This document shows positions 25,482 through 34,894 of a stretch of DNA of 56,536 bases, piece after piece. This stretch comes from CAZDKO01 sp964506075 [NCBI: uncultured bacterium]. Its GTDB lineage: Bacteria; CAZDME01; JAYEMH01. A program made the position numbers and the translations under genes. The notes beneath the pieces are model-generated. The model was not told the origin of the DNA. It did not search any database and worked only from the letters and a program-made list of their open reading frames with translations. The DNA lies in contig CAZDKO010000007.1 of assembly GCA_964506075.1 (NCBI GenBank), positions 1-56,536 of the forward strand. Direction: 5' to 3'. The stretch's first letter is position 1; each line of letters opens with the position of its first letter.

Positions 25482-27191
25482 TTAGTCGCCAGAGATTTCT
25501 ATATCTTTTAAATTCAGTTGAATAAAAGACTCCCCCTGCCACTCGTTAATTTCCGGAGAATAAACTATATCAATTTTTTTATTAGCCGGCATCAGCTGAG
25601 GTAACCTGTCGCCAAAGCCGAAACCAATCACTTCCCGCAGGTTATTTTTTTCCCTGACCATAAATTTCAAATGATTCCTACCGACTACCCGGGGAAAATC
25701 ATCCAATTGAAGATTCCGGGTAAGAAAAAGCGGCGGTGGATTTCCCTGTCCAAAGGGAGCAAGAAACTTAAGGTGGTCTAAAAGAATGGGGGTTATTTCC
25801 TCTAAACTTATTTCCCCATCAATTTCCAAAGGATAAGAAAAATTCAAATCTGGTAAAAATTTCTCTCCCAATTCCTTTAGCCGTTCATGTAAAAGCGGAA
25901 TTTTCTCTTCGCTGATGGTTAACCCGGCAGCATACTCATGACCGCCGTAATTTATTAAATAATCCTTGCATTCCGCTAAAACTTTATGTAAAGGAAATCC
26001 ATCAACGCTTCTGGCCGAACCGCGGCTGACGCTATCCTGTGAGAGGAGAAATACGGGGCGGGAAAATTTTTCGGCGATGCGGGAGGCAACAATACCAATA
26101 ACCCCCAGATGCCACTTTTGGGAACAAAGTAAAATGACTTTATCATTTTCTAAATCTATTTCATTATCAATTTTATCCAGCGCTTCCTTAAAAACCAGTT
26201 CCTGGATATTCTGTCTTTCCTGATTAAGGGAATTCATCTCCTCCGCCAGTCGGGCCGCTTCCAGCGCTGAATCAGCAGTTAAAAGTTCCACCCCTAAAGT
26301 TCCGTCTTTTATTCTTCCGGCCGCATTAATCCGCGGGGCTAAAATAAAACTGACTTTTTTATAATCTAATTCATCCGGTTTTAAACCGGCGGCTTCTTTT
26401 AAAGCAATGATTCCGGGATTATTGCTTTTTGAAAGTCTTTTTAAACCGTGCTTAACGATTATCCGGTTTTCCCCGGTTAAGGGAACAGCGTCGGCAATAG
26501 TTCCGAGAGCCACCAGGTCAAGATGTTCTATTTCCCAGCGTTCTTTATCCGGAAAATCAAATCTTTCTAAAAGAGCCTGAACTAATTTAAAAACCACCCC
26601 GACACCGGCTAAATCCGGATAGGGATAAATAGAATCTTTTCTTTTGGGGTTAATCAAAGGGATTTTAGAAAACGGTTCTATATGGACTTCATGGTGGTCG
26701 GTAATGATGATATCTAAATCTGATTTTTCAGCGAAGTTTAAAACGTCCCTGTCATTTGTCCCGCAATCACAGGTTATAATTAACTTTACGCCGGAATAGA
26801 CCGCTCTTCTTAAGGCTTCTTTATTTAATCCGTAACCTTCTTTAATACGGTGAGGGATATAAAAATTAACGTTCGCCCCCAGATTTTTCAATAAACGATA
26901 AAGTAAAGCTGTTCCCGTGATACCGTCAACGTCATAATCACCGTAAATAAGAATGGAATTTTTAGATTTTACGGCTTCAGTAATCAAATCCAGCGCTCTA
27001 TCCATATCACGAAACAACCAGGGATTATGCAGCTGGGTTAACTTAGCTCTAAGAAAAAGGCGGGCTTTTTCTTCTTCCAGTAATCCGCGATTAATTAAAA
27101 TTTGCGCAAAAACCGGTGAAGTCTTAAGAACCTGGGCGAGATGCTGACTGAGGAAGGAATTTTGAGGAATAATATTCCAGGTTTTTCTCAT
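25482..27191 (-). CDS. recJ: single-stranded-DNA-specific exonuclease RecJ
   Basis: The 569-residue enzyme degrades single-stranded DNA 5' to 3' in recombination and repair. DHH-family metal motifs are present: YGDYDVDGITG, ITCDCGTND and the ITDHHEV box, then the DHHA1 motif GGHEYAAGLTI. A C-terminal OB-type segment follows. The start at 27191 (MRKTWNII) lies one base after the secF stop, giving coupled translation. A longer frame from 27227 runs into secF and is less likely. Confidence 0.95.
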   Translation of the reverse strand: MRKTWNIIPQNSFLSQHLAQVLKTSPVFAQILINRGLLEEEKARLFLRAKLTQLHNPWLFRDMDRALDLITEAVKSKNSILIYGDYDVDGITGTALLYRLLKNLGANVNFYIPHRIKEGYGLNKEALRRAVYSGVKLIITCDCGTNDRDVLNFAEKSDLDIIITDHHEVHIEPFSKIPLINPKRKDSIYPYPDLAGVGVVFKLVQALLERFDFPDKERWEIEHLDLVALGTIADAVPLTGENRIIVKHGLKRLSKSNNPGIIALKEAAGLKPDELDYKKVSFILAPRINAAGRIKDGTLGVELLTADSALEAARLAEEMNSLNQERQNIQELVFKEALDKIDNEIDLENDKVILLCSQKWHLGVIGIVASRIAEKFSRPVFLLSQDSVSRGSARSVDGFPLHKVLAECKDYLINYGGHEYAAGLTISEEKIPLLHERLKELGEKFLPDLNFSYPLEIDGEISLEEITPILLDHLKFLAPFGQGNPPPLFLTRNLQLDDFPRVVGRNHLKFMVREKNNLREVIGFGFGDRLPQLMPANKKIDIVYSPEINEWQGESFIQLNLKDIEISGD

Positions 27192-27192
27192 C

Positions 27193-28080
27193 CTATTTTC
27201 TTTTTTTCCACCGCCGCCATTCCACAATCAAAGGGCTGGCTATAAAAATGGTAGAATATGTTCCGGCAATGAATCCCACTATCAGGACAAAAGCAAAGTC
27301 GTGAATTACCTCCCCCCCCCATAAAAATAAAGCCACTACCGCCATAAGAGTGGTAAATGTGGTTAATAACGTCCGGGAAAGAGTCTGGTTGATACTGATA
27401 TTTATGATAGTTTCAAAATTTTCCTTCCGCATCAGTCTTAAATCTTCTCTAATGCGGTCATAAATGACAATGGTGTCATTGATTGAATAACCGATTATGG
27501 TAAGAAAGGCGGCCAATACCGGCAGTGTTATCTCTCGTCCGGTCAAGGCACAGGCGCCCAAAGCAATTAACACATCATGAATAAGAGCAATAATTGCTCC
27601 TATGGCGTATTCAAATTCAAACCGGACAGCCACATAAATACCGATACCCAGGCAAGAGAAAAGCAAAGCTAATATACTTTTTTCCCTTAAATCCCCGCCT
27701 ACCGCCGGACCAACCATTTCTGTCCTTTCGTGAATAAAAGCGTTGTCGGGGAATTTTTCTTCTATTTTTTCAAGAATTATTTCTTCCGTATCTGCACCGG
27801 CAAGAGTCCGGATAATAATCTCTTTTCCCTCTCCAAACCTCTGGATGGTGCTTTTGCCCAAATTAATATCCCTAAGAGCCTGCCGGACACTTTCTACCGA
27901 CACCTCTCTTTCAAACCTTAATTGAATCAAAGTTCCGCCGGTAAAATCAACCCCGAAATTTGCTTCCCCGCGTCTAAAAAAAACTATCATTCCTAAAATA
28001 ATCAGAATAAGTGATATGCTTATGGCAATTTTTCTTTTACCGATAAAATCTATATGGGTATTCTCTTTAAAAAAACGCAT
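27193..28080 (-). CDS. secF: protein translocase subunit SecF
   Basis: The 295-residue inner-membrane protein with six predicted transmembrane segments forms the SecDF motor that pulls proteins through SecYEG. The N-terminal signature VDFTGGTLIQLRF and the conserved GYSINDTIVIYDRIRE segment are present. It lies upstream of recJ with one base between them. It is separated from secD by 231 bases of repeat sequence, an unusual gap for this pair. Confidence 0.96.
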   Translation of the reverse strand: MRFFKENTHIDFIGKRKIAISISLILIILGMIVFFRRGEANFGVDFTGGTLIQLRFEREVSVESVRQALRDINLGKSTIQRFGEGKEIIIRTLAGADTEEIILEKIEEKFPDNAFIHERTEMVGPAVGGDLREKSILALLFSCLGIGIYVAVRFEFEYAIGAIIALIHDVLIALGACALTGREITLPVLAAFLTIIGYSINDTIVIYDRIREDLRLMRKENFETIINISINQTLSRTLLTTFTTLMAVVALFLWGGEVIHDFAFVLIVGFIAGTYSTIFIASPLIVEWRRWKKRK

Positions 28081-28100
28081 GGTTGAACCTTTGTTCTTTT

Positions 28101-28306
28101 AGAATTAAGGATTAACCTGCCTGTCGGCAGACAGGGACGTTCGCTCCGCTCACTTTAAGAATTAAGTATTTCTCAGGATTCAGAATTAAGACGTTTCCTA
28201 CGGAAACTCTAAGAATTAAGTAAGTATTTTTTATGGTATTTATTAATTCTGAAAACTTACTTTTTAATACTTAATCCTTACCACTTACTCCTTAATCCTT
28301 AATACT
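28101..28306. repeat. intergenic repeat region between secD and secF (families A and C)
   Basis: This holds family A units (AGAATTAAGGATTAA, CTTAATCCTTACCACTTAC and the CGTTCGCTCCGCTCAC block). At 28117-28130 there is a GC-rich hairpin CTGCC-TGTC-GGCAG. A second small dyad, ACGTTTCCTACGGAAACT, lies near 28190. It splits secD from secF. No gene is seen. Confidence 0.7.
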
Positions 28307-28311
28307 ATCAA

Positions 28312-29688
28312 TCATCCAATACTTATTTTTCTAATTCTTTTCTTCTCTAAAAATAAATCGTATACAGTTCTGGTAACGGTTATGGCCGTAAACATACTGG
28401 CTAAAATACCAATCACCAAGGTTACAGCAAATCCTCTGACCGGACCGGTTCCAAAGAAAAAGAGACACCCGGCCGTAATTAAAGTAGTTAAATTCGCGTC
28501 CAGAATGGTTAAGAACGCCCTCTGGTAACCCATACTGACGGCCGCAGAGATAGTTTTTCGCATTTTTAACTCCTCCCGGATTCTTTCAAAAATCAAAACA
28601 TTGGCATCAACAGCCATACCGATAGTTAAAGCAATACCGGCCAATCCCGGAAGAGTCAGGGTGGCCTGTAACATTGCAAGCACACCCACAATAATGATAA
28701 TGTTAAGACCTAACGCCAAATCAGCAATTAAACCGGAAAAACCATAATAGATACACATAAAAATAACAATAAAAATCCCTCCTAATAAAATTGCTTTTAT
28801 GCCTTTTTGAATTGAATCGCGGCCCAGACTCGGCCCGACGGTTCTATTTTCTATAATAGTAACCGGGGCTGGCAGAGCACCGGCTTTAAGAATAATAGAT
28901 AAATCCTTAGCTTCATCGTGGGTAAAATGACCGACTATCTGAGCTCTACCCTGAGGTATTCTTTCATTAATACTGGGAGCTGAATGAACTTTACCGTCTA
29001 AAATAATAGCCAGCCGTTTCCCGACATTGGCTCCGGTGATACGGGCAAATTTTTCTCCCCCCTCTTTATCAAATTCTATGGCTACATACGGTTCGTTAAA
29101 ACGAGACTGGTCTATTGACACGTGAGCATCAATAAGGTGTGCTCCGGTCAGCTCCGCTTCCTTTTTGACCAGAAGAGGTATCTTTTCTTCCAATAATCCT
29201 TCCCTGGATTGATAAATCATATGCTGCAATTCATATCCTTCCGGAACCTCTCCTCTTAAAGCCTGTTCTAAAGCCTCGGGATTATCATTAACCAGCTTAA
29301 ACTCTAAAAGAGCCGTTTTCCCGATTAAATCAATGGCCCGTTCCGGATCGTCTATCCCCGGAAGTTGAACCAGAATTCTATCCTTCCCTTCTTTCTGGAT
29401 TACCGGTTCGGCAACACCAAATTCATCAATTCGGTTACGGATTATTTCTTTAGCTATTTCGGTCGCTTCCGCGGCGTGCCGGGGGTCCATATTTGAAGTA
29501 TCCACCTGAAGAATCAAATGCATCCCGCCTTTAAGGTCTAAACCCAGGTTTACTTTCTTTTCCGGCAGGAGAAACTTCACTGAATCCGGCATAAAGTTAT
29601 AAAGACGGGTAGAAGGCAAAACATATAAAACGCATACCAGGATGACAATCAGAATTAAAATAACTCTCCATCGCAGGCTTTTAAGCAT
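28312..29688 (-). CDS. secD: protein translocase subunit SecD
   Basis: The 458-residue inner-membrane protein has one N-terminal and five C-terminal transmembrane segments around a periplasmic domain. Diagnostic stretches are VNLGLDLKGGMHL near residue 45, the GLAGIALTIGMAVDANVLIF region and FERIREEL. It partners SecF. A strong promoter lies 37 bases upstream of the ATG. Confidence 0.96.
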   Translation of the reverse strand: MLKSLRWRVILILIVILVCVLYVLPSTRLYNFMPDSVKFLLPEKKVNLGLDLKGGMHLILQVDTSNMDPRHAAEATEIAKEIIRNRIDEFGVAEPVIQKEGKDRILVQLPGIDDPERAIDLIGKTALLEFKLVNDNPEALEQALRGEVPEGYELQHMIYQSREGLLEEKIPLLVKKEAELTGAHLIDAHVSIDQSRFNEPYVAIEFDKEGGEKFARITGANVGKRLAIILDGKVHSAPSINERIPQGRAQIVGHFTHDEAKDLSIILKAGALPAPVTIIENRTVGPSLGRDSIQKGIKAILLGGIFIVIFMCIYYGFSGLIADLALGLNIIIIVGVLAMLQATLTLPGLAGIALTIGMAVDANVLIFERIREELKMRKTISAAVSMGYQRAFLTILDANLTTLITAGCLFFFGTGPVRGFAVTLVIGILASMFTAITVTRTVYDLFLEKKRIRKISIG

Positions 29689-29724
29689 AATAAATTTTCC
29701 TCATTTAAAATAAATTATTAGCCG

Positions 29725-29754
29725 AATATACCATACCAAAGTCTCAATTGTCAA
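29725..29754 (-). promoter_or_regulatory. promoter of secD
   Basis: TTGACA, an 18-base spacer with an extended -10 TG, then TATATT are read on the minus strand. The -10 lies 37 bases before the secD ATG. Confidence 0.7.
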
Positions 29755-29889
29755 TAGATAAATACATGGAGAGATGCATAATTTAAAAACAGAAAATCAA
29801 TTAAACTTTTTATTCAGGAATTACAAAAGGCGAGATTAAATTTAAATTTTTTAAGGAAATATAACCTAAGGAAGCAATATTTTAATAAA

Positions 29890-30600
29890 TTAATATGGGC
29901 CGGGAGGATTAAATACCTTCTGGGCTGATTTTGAACGCTGGATAACTTCGGCGATAGAATAAAGATTTTCTCCATCGGCATCTTTAAACACCAGTATTGG
30001 TATCCCGTTTTTCTTAGCCATTTTTCTAAGCGCTTCTCGTTTTTCAACCGTCCCTTTAAGAACGCAAAGTATATTTTCTTGTCCGATACCGTTCAGTTGG
30101 GCTAATTTTATAAGGGCTTCCACTTCTTCTGCCTCACTATAATCAGGAAGAAGTTCTTCTTTTTTTATCTTTATAATTTTTAAATAAGGGTTAATTCCCC
30201 TTATGATTTTTTCTAAAACATTGCCGTTAGTAGATTCCTCAGAATAAACAAGAATTGTCTCCAGCACGTTATTCTTGATAAGCACTTGCAGAGTATCTTC
30301 TAAATCCCCGATGGGGCTATTTTCTAATAAAGGTTCGGCATAAAGAATAAGAGCCTGCGGCGGAGATAACTGGTACTGAACATCATCTTTTATTTGAGTC
30401 CGGCCTTTAGAACTTTCTTCTGTATCTAATAACGCCTTCTTATTGTTATTCAATTCTTCTTTCAGTTTCCCGGCTTTGTCCGAATTCTCTCCGACCGTAG
30501 CCGGACGCAGACAGGAGTCAGCCCGGGCCAAACCCGTATTAAACAACAGCCCGCCGATTAAAACCATTACACTTATCTTATTTATTCTATCGAATGTCAT
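29890..30600 (-). CDS. exported hypothetical protein with N-terminal SCLRPAT
   Basis: The 236-residue protein has a signal-peptide-like N-terminus (about 1-26, ending LARA) and then DSCLRPAT at the predicted mature start; the lipobox is poor. A charged linker (about 40-75) precedes an alpha/beta domain with LILYAEPLLENSP, ILVYSEES and ILCVLKGTVEKREALRKMAKK. I do not recognise a family. The second ATG (30600) was chosen because AAGGA would overlap the first one. It has a very good promoter and stands alone between secD and comEC. Confidence 0.6.
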   Translation of the reverse strand: MTFDRINKISVMVLIGGLLFNTGLARADSCLRPATVGENSDKAGKLKEELNNNKKALLDTEESSKGRTQIKDDVQYQLSPPQALILYAEPLLENSPIGDLEDTLQVLIKNNVLETILVYSEESTNGNVLEKIIRGINPYLKIIKIKKEELLPDYSEAEEVEALIKLAQLNGIGQENILCVLKGTVEKREALRKMAKKNGIPILVFKDADGENLYSIAEVIQRSKSAQKVFNPPGPY

Positions 30601-30639
30601 TATCATCCTTAAAACTTAATTATATTCGCAATTTATTAT

Positions 30640-30668
30640 ATTATACCACATACCATTTTTTGAGTCAA
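30640..30668 (-). promoter_or_regulatory. promoter of the SCLRPAT protein gene
   Basis: TTGACT, a 17-base spacer ending TGTGG, then a perfect TATAAT are read on the minus strand, about 40 bases before the start codon. Confidence 0.7.
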
Positions 30669-30740
30669 AAATATATGTTAAAAAGTGCCGTCAGACTGAT
30701 AAGATACTTTTTAGACACCTCTGCATCACTTTTTGTTCCC

Positions 30741-30795
30741 AACCTGTTCCAATGCGCCTGCCCGCCGATTTGCAGGTGGAGGTTTGGAACAGGTT
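30741..30795. repeat. 55-base hairpin downstream of comEC
   Basis: AACCTGTTCCAA at 30741-30752 and its exact complement at 30784-30795 form a 12-base-pair perfect stem. A GC-rich inner part with CCTGC...GCAGG can extend it. It begins 8 bases past the comEC stop. No T-tract follows on the minus strand, so it is not a standard intrinsic terminator. Confidence 0.7.
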
Positions 30796-30802
30796 AACAA
30801 CT

Positions 30803-32815
30803 TTATTTTTCCGTCTTCACCCATATCCGGCGGCCATTGGTTCTGATTATCACCGTTCCGTTTAAATCGGTGCGGTAAATTTTTACCCCCGTTTCCTTAA
30901 GCATCTCCAATGTTTCTGAGTGAGGGTGGCCGTAAGTATTATTTAAACCACAGCAGATTATGACTATCTGCGGGTTTACTATTTTAAAAAAATCACGGTC
31001 AGCACTTGACCTCCCACCGTGATGGGGTATTTTTAAAATCTGCGCTTCCAAATCAGTGTTTCTTTCCATCAGTCTTTGTTCCCCTTCCCGTAAAACATCA
31101 GCCGTAAAAAGAAACCGGACTTTTTGATATTCCATCACGATAACCACCGAATTATTATTAAAATCGCCTCGGCCGGAAAGTAAAGGTAAACCGGGATGAA
31201 GCACTTTAATCTCAACCGGCGAAAAACCATTGATTTTATCTCCCTGGCTAATTAACTCGTAGGGGATATTTTTCTTATCGATAAGTTCCAGGAACTCCTT
31301 ATAAAAAGAGGAGGTGTGAACCAGTCCCGGGTCTAAAACCATTCCCACTCGGAATCCTTTAAGCACGGGAATTAAACCGCCCAGGTGGTCAGAATCCGGA
31401 TGAGTAAGAACCATAACGTCAATTTTTTTAACCCCTTTACGCCAGAGATAAGGCTTGAGTCTTTTCCGCCCTTCCTCAATTTTCCCTCCGTCAATTAATA
31501 AATTTCCTCCTTTAGGGAACTGAATAAAAATAGCATCGCCCTGTCCGACGTCAACAAAATTAACCTGAAGAATATTCGGCCCGGGTTTAATTACCTGAAC
31601 CCAGACAACAAGGTTTACAAGGATTAAAACAATAAGTAGAATTTTCCTCCTGTTAATTTTCAATTCTCTAAACTCATTGTGGAAAAAAGCTACAAAGACT
31701 AAACTATAATAAGTTACCACAGTCAAAAATGAAGGTGAATGAAGATGAAACGAGGCAAAAGGAATCCGGGAGAAAAATGATATTAATCCTCTTAAAATAT
31801 CCAGAAGTATACCGTTGGCGGCGTTAAAAATCCGGGCCAGCGGCATATATAACAATCCGAATAAGATACTGTAAAAACTTATTTTAAGAATTAAACCGAG
31901 TAATGGGATAACAAAAAAATTAGCCAGAATGGCTATGGGACTTAACAGATTAAAATGAAAGGCCAAAAGCGGCATTAAGCCCAGTTGAACAGCCATTAAA
32001 CCAGACACAAAAGCAGTAAATCTTTCATTTAAACCGGGGAATAATTTTCCTATCCAAATAGAAATTTTAGGCGTTAATAAAATCAAAGAAAATACCGCTA
32101 AAAAAGATAACTGGAAGCCGGATTGAAAAAGTAAAAGCGGGTTAAATATCAAAAGGACCAGGGCGGCAAAAGAAAGGGTATTTAAAACATTCCTTTCTCT
32201 TTCTAAAATCATCCCGATAAAAAAAAGAATACTCATCAAAGCCGCCCGCACCACCGAAGGATAAAACCCGTTGGTGAGGACCATAAGGGCGTACACGGCA
32301 ATAAAAAAAATGGTCAGAAGAGCTGAAAATTTACGGGATAAACGTAAAAGCTGGAAAAAAAAGAAAAATATCGCACCTAAAAGACCGACATGAAGGCCGC
32401 TGATGGCCAGGATATGAAACGTTCCGGTACTTTTGAAAGCTTCCTGGATTTTCCAGGATACCAATTCTCTCTTCCCCAGAATCAATCCTTTAATCAAAGC
32501 TAAATTATCCGGGTTATCCACGGTCTTATCAAAAATATTTTCTATCCGTCCGCTTAAGGGGGTAAAAAATTTAAAAAATCCCGGCGCATAATTTTCCGGC
32601 GGATTAAACGATAAAAATAAACTGGTCAGGGTTAAACCCAAAAGAAGAGTAATTAAGTAAAGATGAAAAGAGGACCGGCGAAGGAAAATAAAACTGAAAA
32701 CCGCTACGGCCAGGGTAAGCGGATACACATAAAAAAAAGGGATGTGTAGAAGGTTGGCTACCAATATCCCGAGGATAAAAGTGAAAGTGACGCCTAAAAG
32801 GGGTTTATCGTTCAT
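30803..32815 (-). CDS. comEC: DNA internalization protein ComEC/Rec2
   Basis: The 670-residue protein builds the inner-membrane channel for DNA uptake in natural transformation. The N-terminal half has many transmembrane segments, a periplasmic OB-like region near 65-110 and the competence-domain motif TGTFHILAISGLHVG. The C-terminal 250 residues are a metallo-beta-lactamase domain with VDVGQGDAIFIQ and the metal motif LTHPDSDHLGG. Domain order and length are normal. Other competence genes are not in the window. Confidence 0.93.
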   Translation of the reverse strand: MNDKPLLGVTFTFILGILVANLLHIPFFYVYPLTLAVAVFSFIFLRRSSFHLYLITLLLGLTLTSLFLSFNPPENYAPGFFKFFTPLSGRIENIFDKTVDNPDNLALIKGLILGKRELVSWKIQEAFKSTGTFHILAISGLHVGLLGAIFFFFFQLLRLSRKFSALLTIFFIAVYALMVLTNGFYPSVVRAALMSILFFIGMILERERNVLNTLSFAALVLLIFNPLLLFQSGFQLSFLAVFSLILLTPKISIWIGKLFPGLNERFTAFVSGLMAVQLGLMPLLAFHFNLLSPIAILANFFVIPLLGLILKISFYSILFGLLYMPLARIFNAANGILLDILRGLISFFSRIPFASFHLHSPSFLTVVTYYSLVFVAFFHNEFRELKINRRKILLIVLILVNLVVWVQVIKPGPNILQVNFVDVGQGDAIFIQFPKGGNLLIDGGKIEEGRKRLKPYLWRKGVKKIDVMVLTHPDSDHLGGLIPVLKGFRVGMVLDPGLVHTSSFYKEFLELIDKKNIPYELISQGDKINGFSPVEIKVLHPGLPLLSGRGDFNNNSVVIVMEYQKVRFLFTADVLREGEQRLMERNTDLEAQILKIPHHGGRSSADRDFFKIVNPQIVIICCGLNNTYGHPHSETLEMLKETGVKIYRTDLNGTVIIRTNGRRIWVKTEK

Positions 32816-32857
32816 CTTTTGGGACAGAGTTGGGCTGATAAAGACTGATTATACTTA

Positions 32858-33817
32858 TTATTGTTCAACCAGCTCTACCCGTCGGTTCTTTGCTCGTCCT
32901 TCTTCTGTTTTATTAGAAGCCACTGGAACCAAAAATCCAACGCCATGAAATTGAAGTCTATTTTTATCTATCCCGTGTTTAGAAACAAGCGTTGTTACTA
33001 CCGCCTCAGCCCGATCCTGCGAAAGTTTAATATTATAAGTTAAATCACCTACATTATCCGTGTGGCCAACAATGACTAATTTAAGCTCCGGTTTCAGCCT
33101 GAGAAGATTGGCAATCTCACCAAGAACCGGTTCAGATTCAGTTTTTACTTCGGCCTTCCCTGTATCAAAATAGATGCCGTAAACGGCCACATGCCCGGTC
33201 TTATCTATCTCTTTGGCCATAGCATCTACATTTACTGTCACCAATCCGGTTTCCATCGGTTCAATTTCAATAACATCAAGCTGAATCATCGCCCATTTAT
33301 ACCAGCCCAGAGATACATATAAGGATACATAGATATCACCTTCCGGGCGGGACAGCTTTGCGGCTAGATAACGTTGCTGATTTATATCTCCCTGTAAATA
33401 GTATTTTAAGTTGTCTCTTAAGGGGTTAAGTGATTGATAAATAAGCCCCGGCCAATTTCCCAACTCTTCACCCGCACCGGTAAACAGAGTTTCAAAACCA
33501 GCCTTCTTTAGTTCTAATTCGTAATTGCGATATATCTCAAGTGTTGAGCGGTTTTCCGGAGCTCTGTATTGAATCCGGGTTACTTTTCCTTCCAACCGTT
33601 CACTTTTCGATAATTTACTTTCTTCAATTTTGCCTAAAGGAAGAACATATTCGTCAAATTTCTTCACCTCGTAATAATCTATAATTGAACCAGGGAATCT
33701 TGAAATAAACGGATGATCCTGACTTCCTTCCCGATCCTTCGATTGAGCAAAGACAACGTTGGCTGCTAAAAGGAAACTCACTAACAGACAGAATGTCACT
33801 TTGTTTTTAATTTTCAC
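32858..33817 (-). CDS. OmpA-family outer-membrane protein
   Basis: The 319-residue exported protein has a signal peptide (about 1-24). An N-terminal domain of about 170 residues holds QYRAPENRSTLEIYRNYE. The C-terminal OmpA peptidoglycan-binding domain has YFDTGKAEVK, VIVGHTDNVGD, LSQDRAEAV and EGRAKNRRVEL. It probably links the outer membrane to peptidoglycan. The start is GTG with AAGGAGGG upstream. It has its own promoter at 33879-33907. Confidence 0.9.
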   Translation of the reverse strand: MKIKNKVTFCLLVSFLLAANVVFAQSKDREGSQDHPFISRFPGSIIDYYEVKKFDEYVLPLGKIEESKLSKSERLEGKVTRIQYRAPENRSTLEIYRNYELELKKAGFETLFTGAGEELGNWPGLIYQSLNPLRDNLKYYLQGDINQQRYLAAKLSRPEGDIYVSLYVSLGWYKWAMIQLDVIEIEPMETGLVTVNVDAMAKEIDKTGHVAVYGIYFDTGKAEVKTESEPVLGEIANLLRLKPELKLVIVGHTDNVGDLTYNIKLSQDRAEAVVTTLVSKHGIDKNRLQFHGVGFLVPVASNKTEEGRAKNRRVELVEQ

Positions 33818-33878
33818 GATAACCCTCCTTTTATTAATCCAGCACGTTTTAAATTAATAACTCAACCGCCAGCGAGCC

Positions 33879-33907
33879 ATTTTAACACCGACGAACTTAA
33901 ACTTCAA
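33879..33907 (-). promoter_or_regulatory. promoter of the OmpA-family gene
   Basis: TTGAAG, a 17-base spacer, then TAAAAT are read on the minus strand, about 60 bases before the GTG start. Confidence 0.5.
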
Positions 33908-33975
33908 GCAATCTTTCGATAAAATTCAACAATTATTTGCCATTATCTTTAATGCCATCGGGCGGCGTTTAGAGA

Positions 33976-34008
33976 TAAAAAAAACAACTTTCTTACCTCG
34001 AAAGTTGT
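33976..34008 (-). terminator. intrinsic terminator of the PEP-CTERM genes
   Basis: ACAACTTTC, a 7-base loop and GAAAGTTGT form a 9-base-pair perfect stem followed on the minus strand by eight T residues. It lies 35 bases past the stop of the second PEP-CTERM gene. An outer dyad, CGGCGTTT/AAACGCCG (33963-34028), encloses it. Confidence 0.85.
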
Positions 34009-34042
34009 CTCTATTCTTAAAAACGCCGTTTTCTGTATACGG

Positions 34043-34867
34043 TTATTTTTTTAGTCTAAATATTCCCGCTCCCAGTAAACCGAATCCTAAAAGTAAAAGT
34101 GAAGCGGGTTCGGGGATAACAACTTCTTCATAATTATAAGTGACTACCAGCTTAGGCGCGTAATTTTCACCTTGCTCGGCAGTATAGGCGCCTATCCGGG
34201 CATATTGTTCCTGATTAGAATAATATGGAGGTAAGGTGCCGGTCGCATCATAATTACCCATAGTGCCAAATCCCGTGATACCAGTCGTCGATATATTGGC
34301 AAGACCGTCAGCATTTAAAACAAAAATATTATAACCTGACGTATTCCAGTTATCATAATGAATTGACGTAGAAAAATTGGTGCTACCGATGCTATCAAAA
34401 TCCCCGGCTACCAGCGCGCTGTTACCAGCCGGAGAGGCAGAATAAATATTAACGCTACCCTCATCCATGGAAGAACCATAATATCCAACATCATTATTCT
34501 TATACGAACCATATAGAGATAGTGTAGCTGAAGTAATAACCGCACCGTCCGGTAACGACGAGGTGTCAAAAAGAAAAATAGATCTAGAAAGCTCATACCA
34601 TTTATCTGTTCCAACGGCATCATGCTTCCAACGAAAACATTCAGTAGTATTCGAGTTATCATTAGCAGAGGTCCCGGCCCCTCCGGTTAAAGTTGCCCAC
34701 GTTACCCCATTATTATTGCCAGGGTTATTAATAACCATTCCATCCACACTCGTACTTTCCGGGTTGGCATCAGGGTAAAAAGTAACGATATAGGCCTGTG
34801 CCGGTAAAGAAAAACTTAACACCATTCCAACCAGCATTATTAATTTAACTAAATATTTAATCCTCAT
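34043..34867 (-). CDS. PEP-CTERM sorting domain protein, copy 2
   Basis: The 274-residue secreted protein has a signal peptide (about 1-25). The beta-rich body contains LFDTSSLPDGAVITSATLSL and a TAEQGENYAPKLVVTY close. It resembles DNRLRE-type surface beta domains. The C-terminus is a full PEP-CTERM signal: VIPEPASLLLLG, a hydrophobic helix and a final RLKK. PEP-CTERM tails are recognised by exosortase, which is not in this window. The neighbour at 34895-35695 is a paralogue with the same architecture. AAGGA precedes the ATG. Confidence 0.85.
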   Translation of the reverse strand: MRIKYLVKLIMLVGMVLSFSLPAQAYIVTFYPDANPESTSVDGMVINNPGNNNGVTWATLTGGAGTSANDNSNTTECFRWKHDAVGTDKWYELSRSIFLFDTSSLPDGAVITSATLSLYGSYKNNDVGYYGSSMDEGSVNIYSASPAGNSALVAGDFDSIGSTNFSTSIHYDNWNTSGYNIFVLNADGLANISTTGITGFGTMGNYDATGTLPPYYSNQEQYARIGAYTAEQGENYAPKLVVTYNYEEVVIPEPASLLLLGFGLLGAGIFRLKK

Positions 34868-34894
34868 TAATTATCCTTCCCATTTATTTTATTT

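Noticed and set aside
30741-30795. Intrinsic terminator for comEC
   Set aside because: No T-tract follows the stem on the minus strand.
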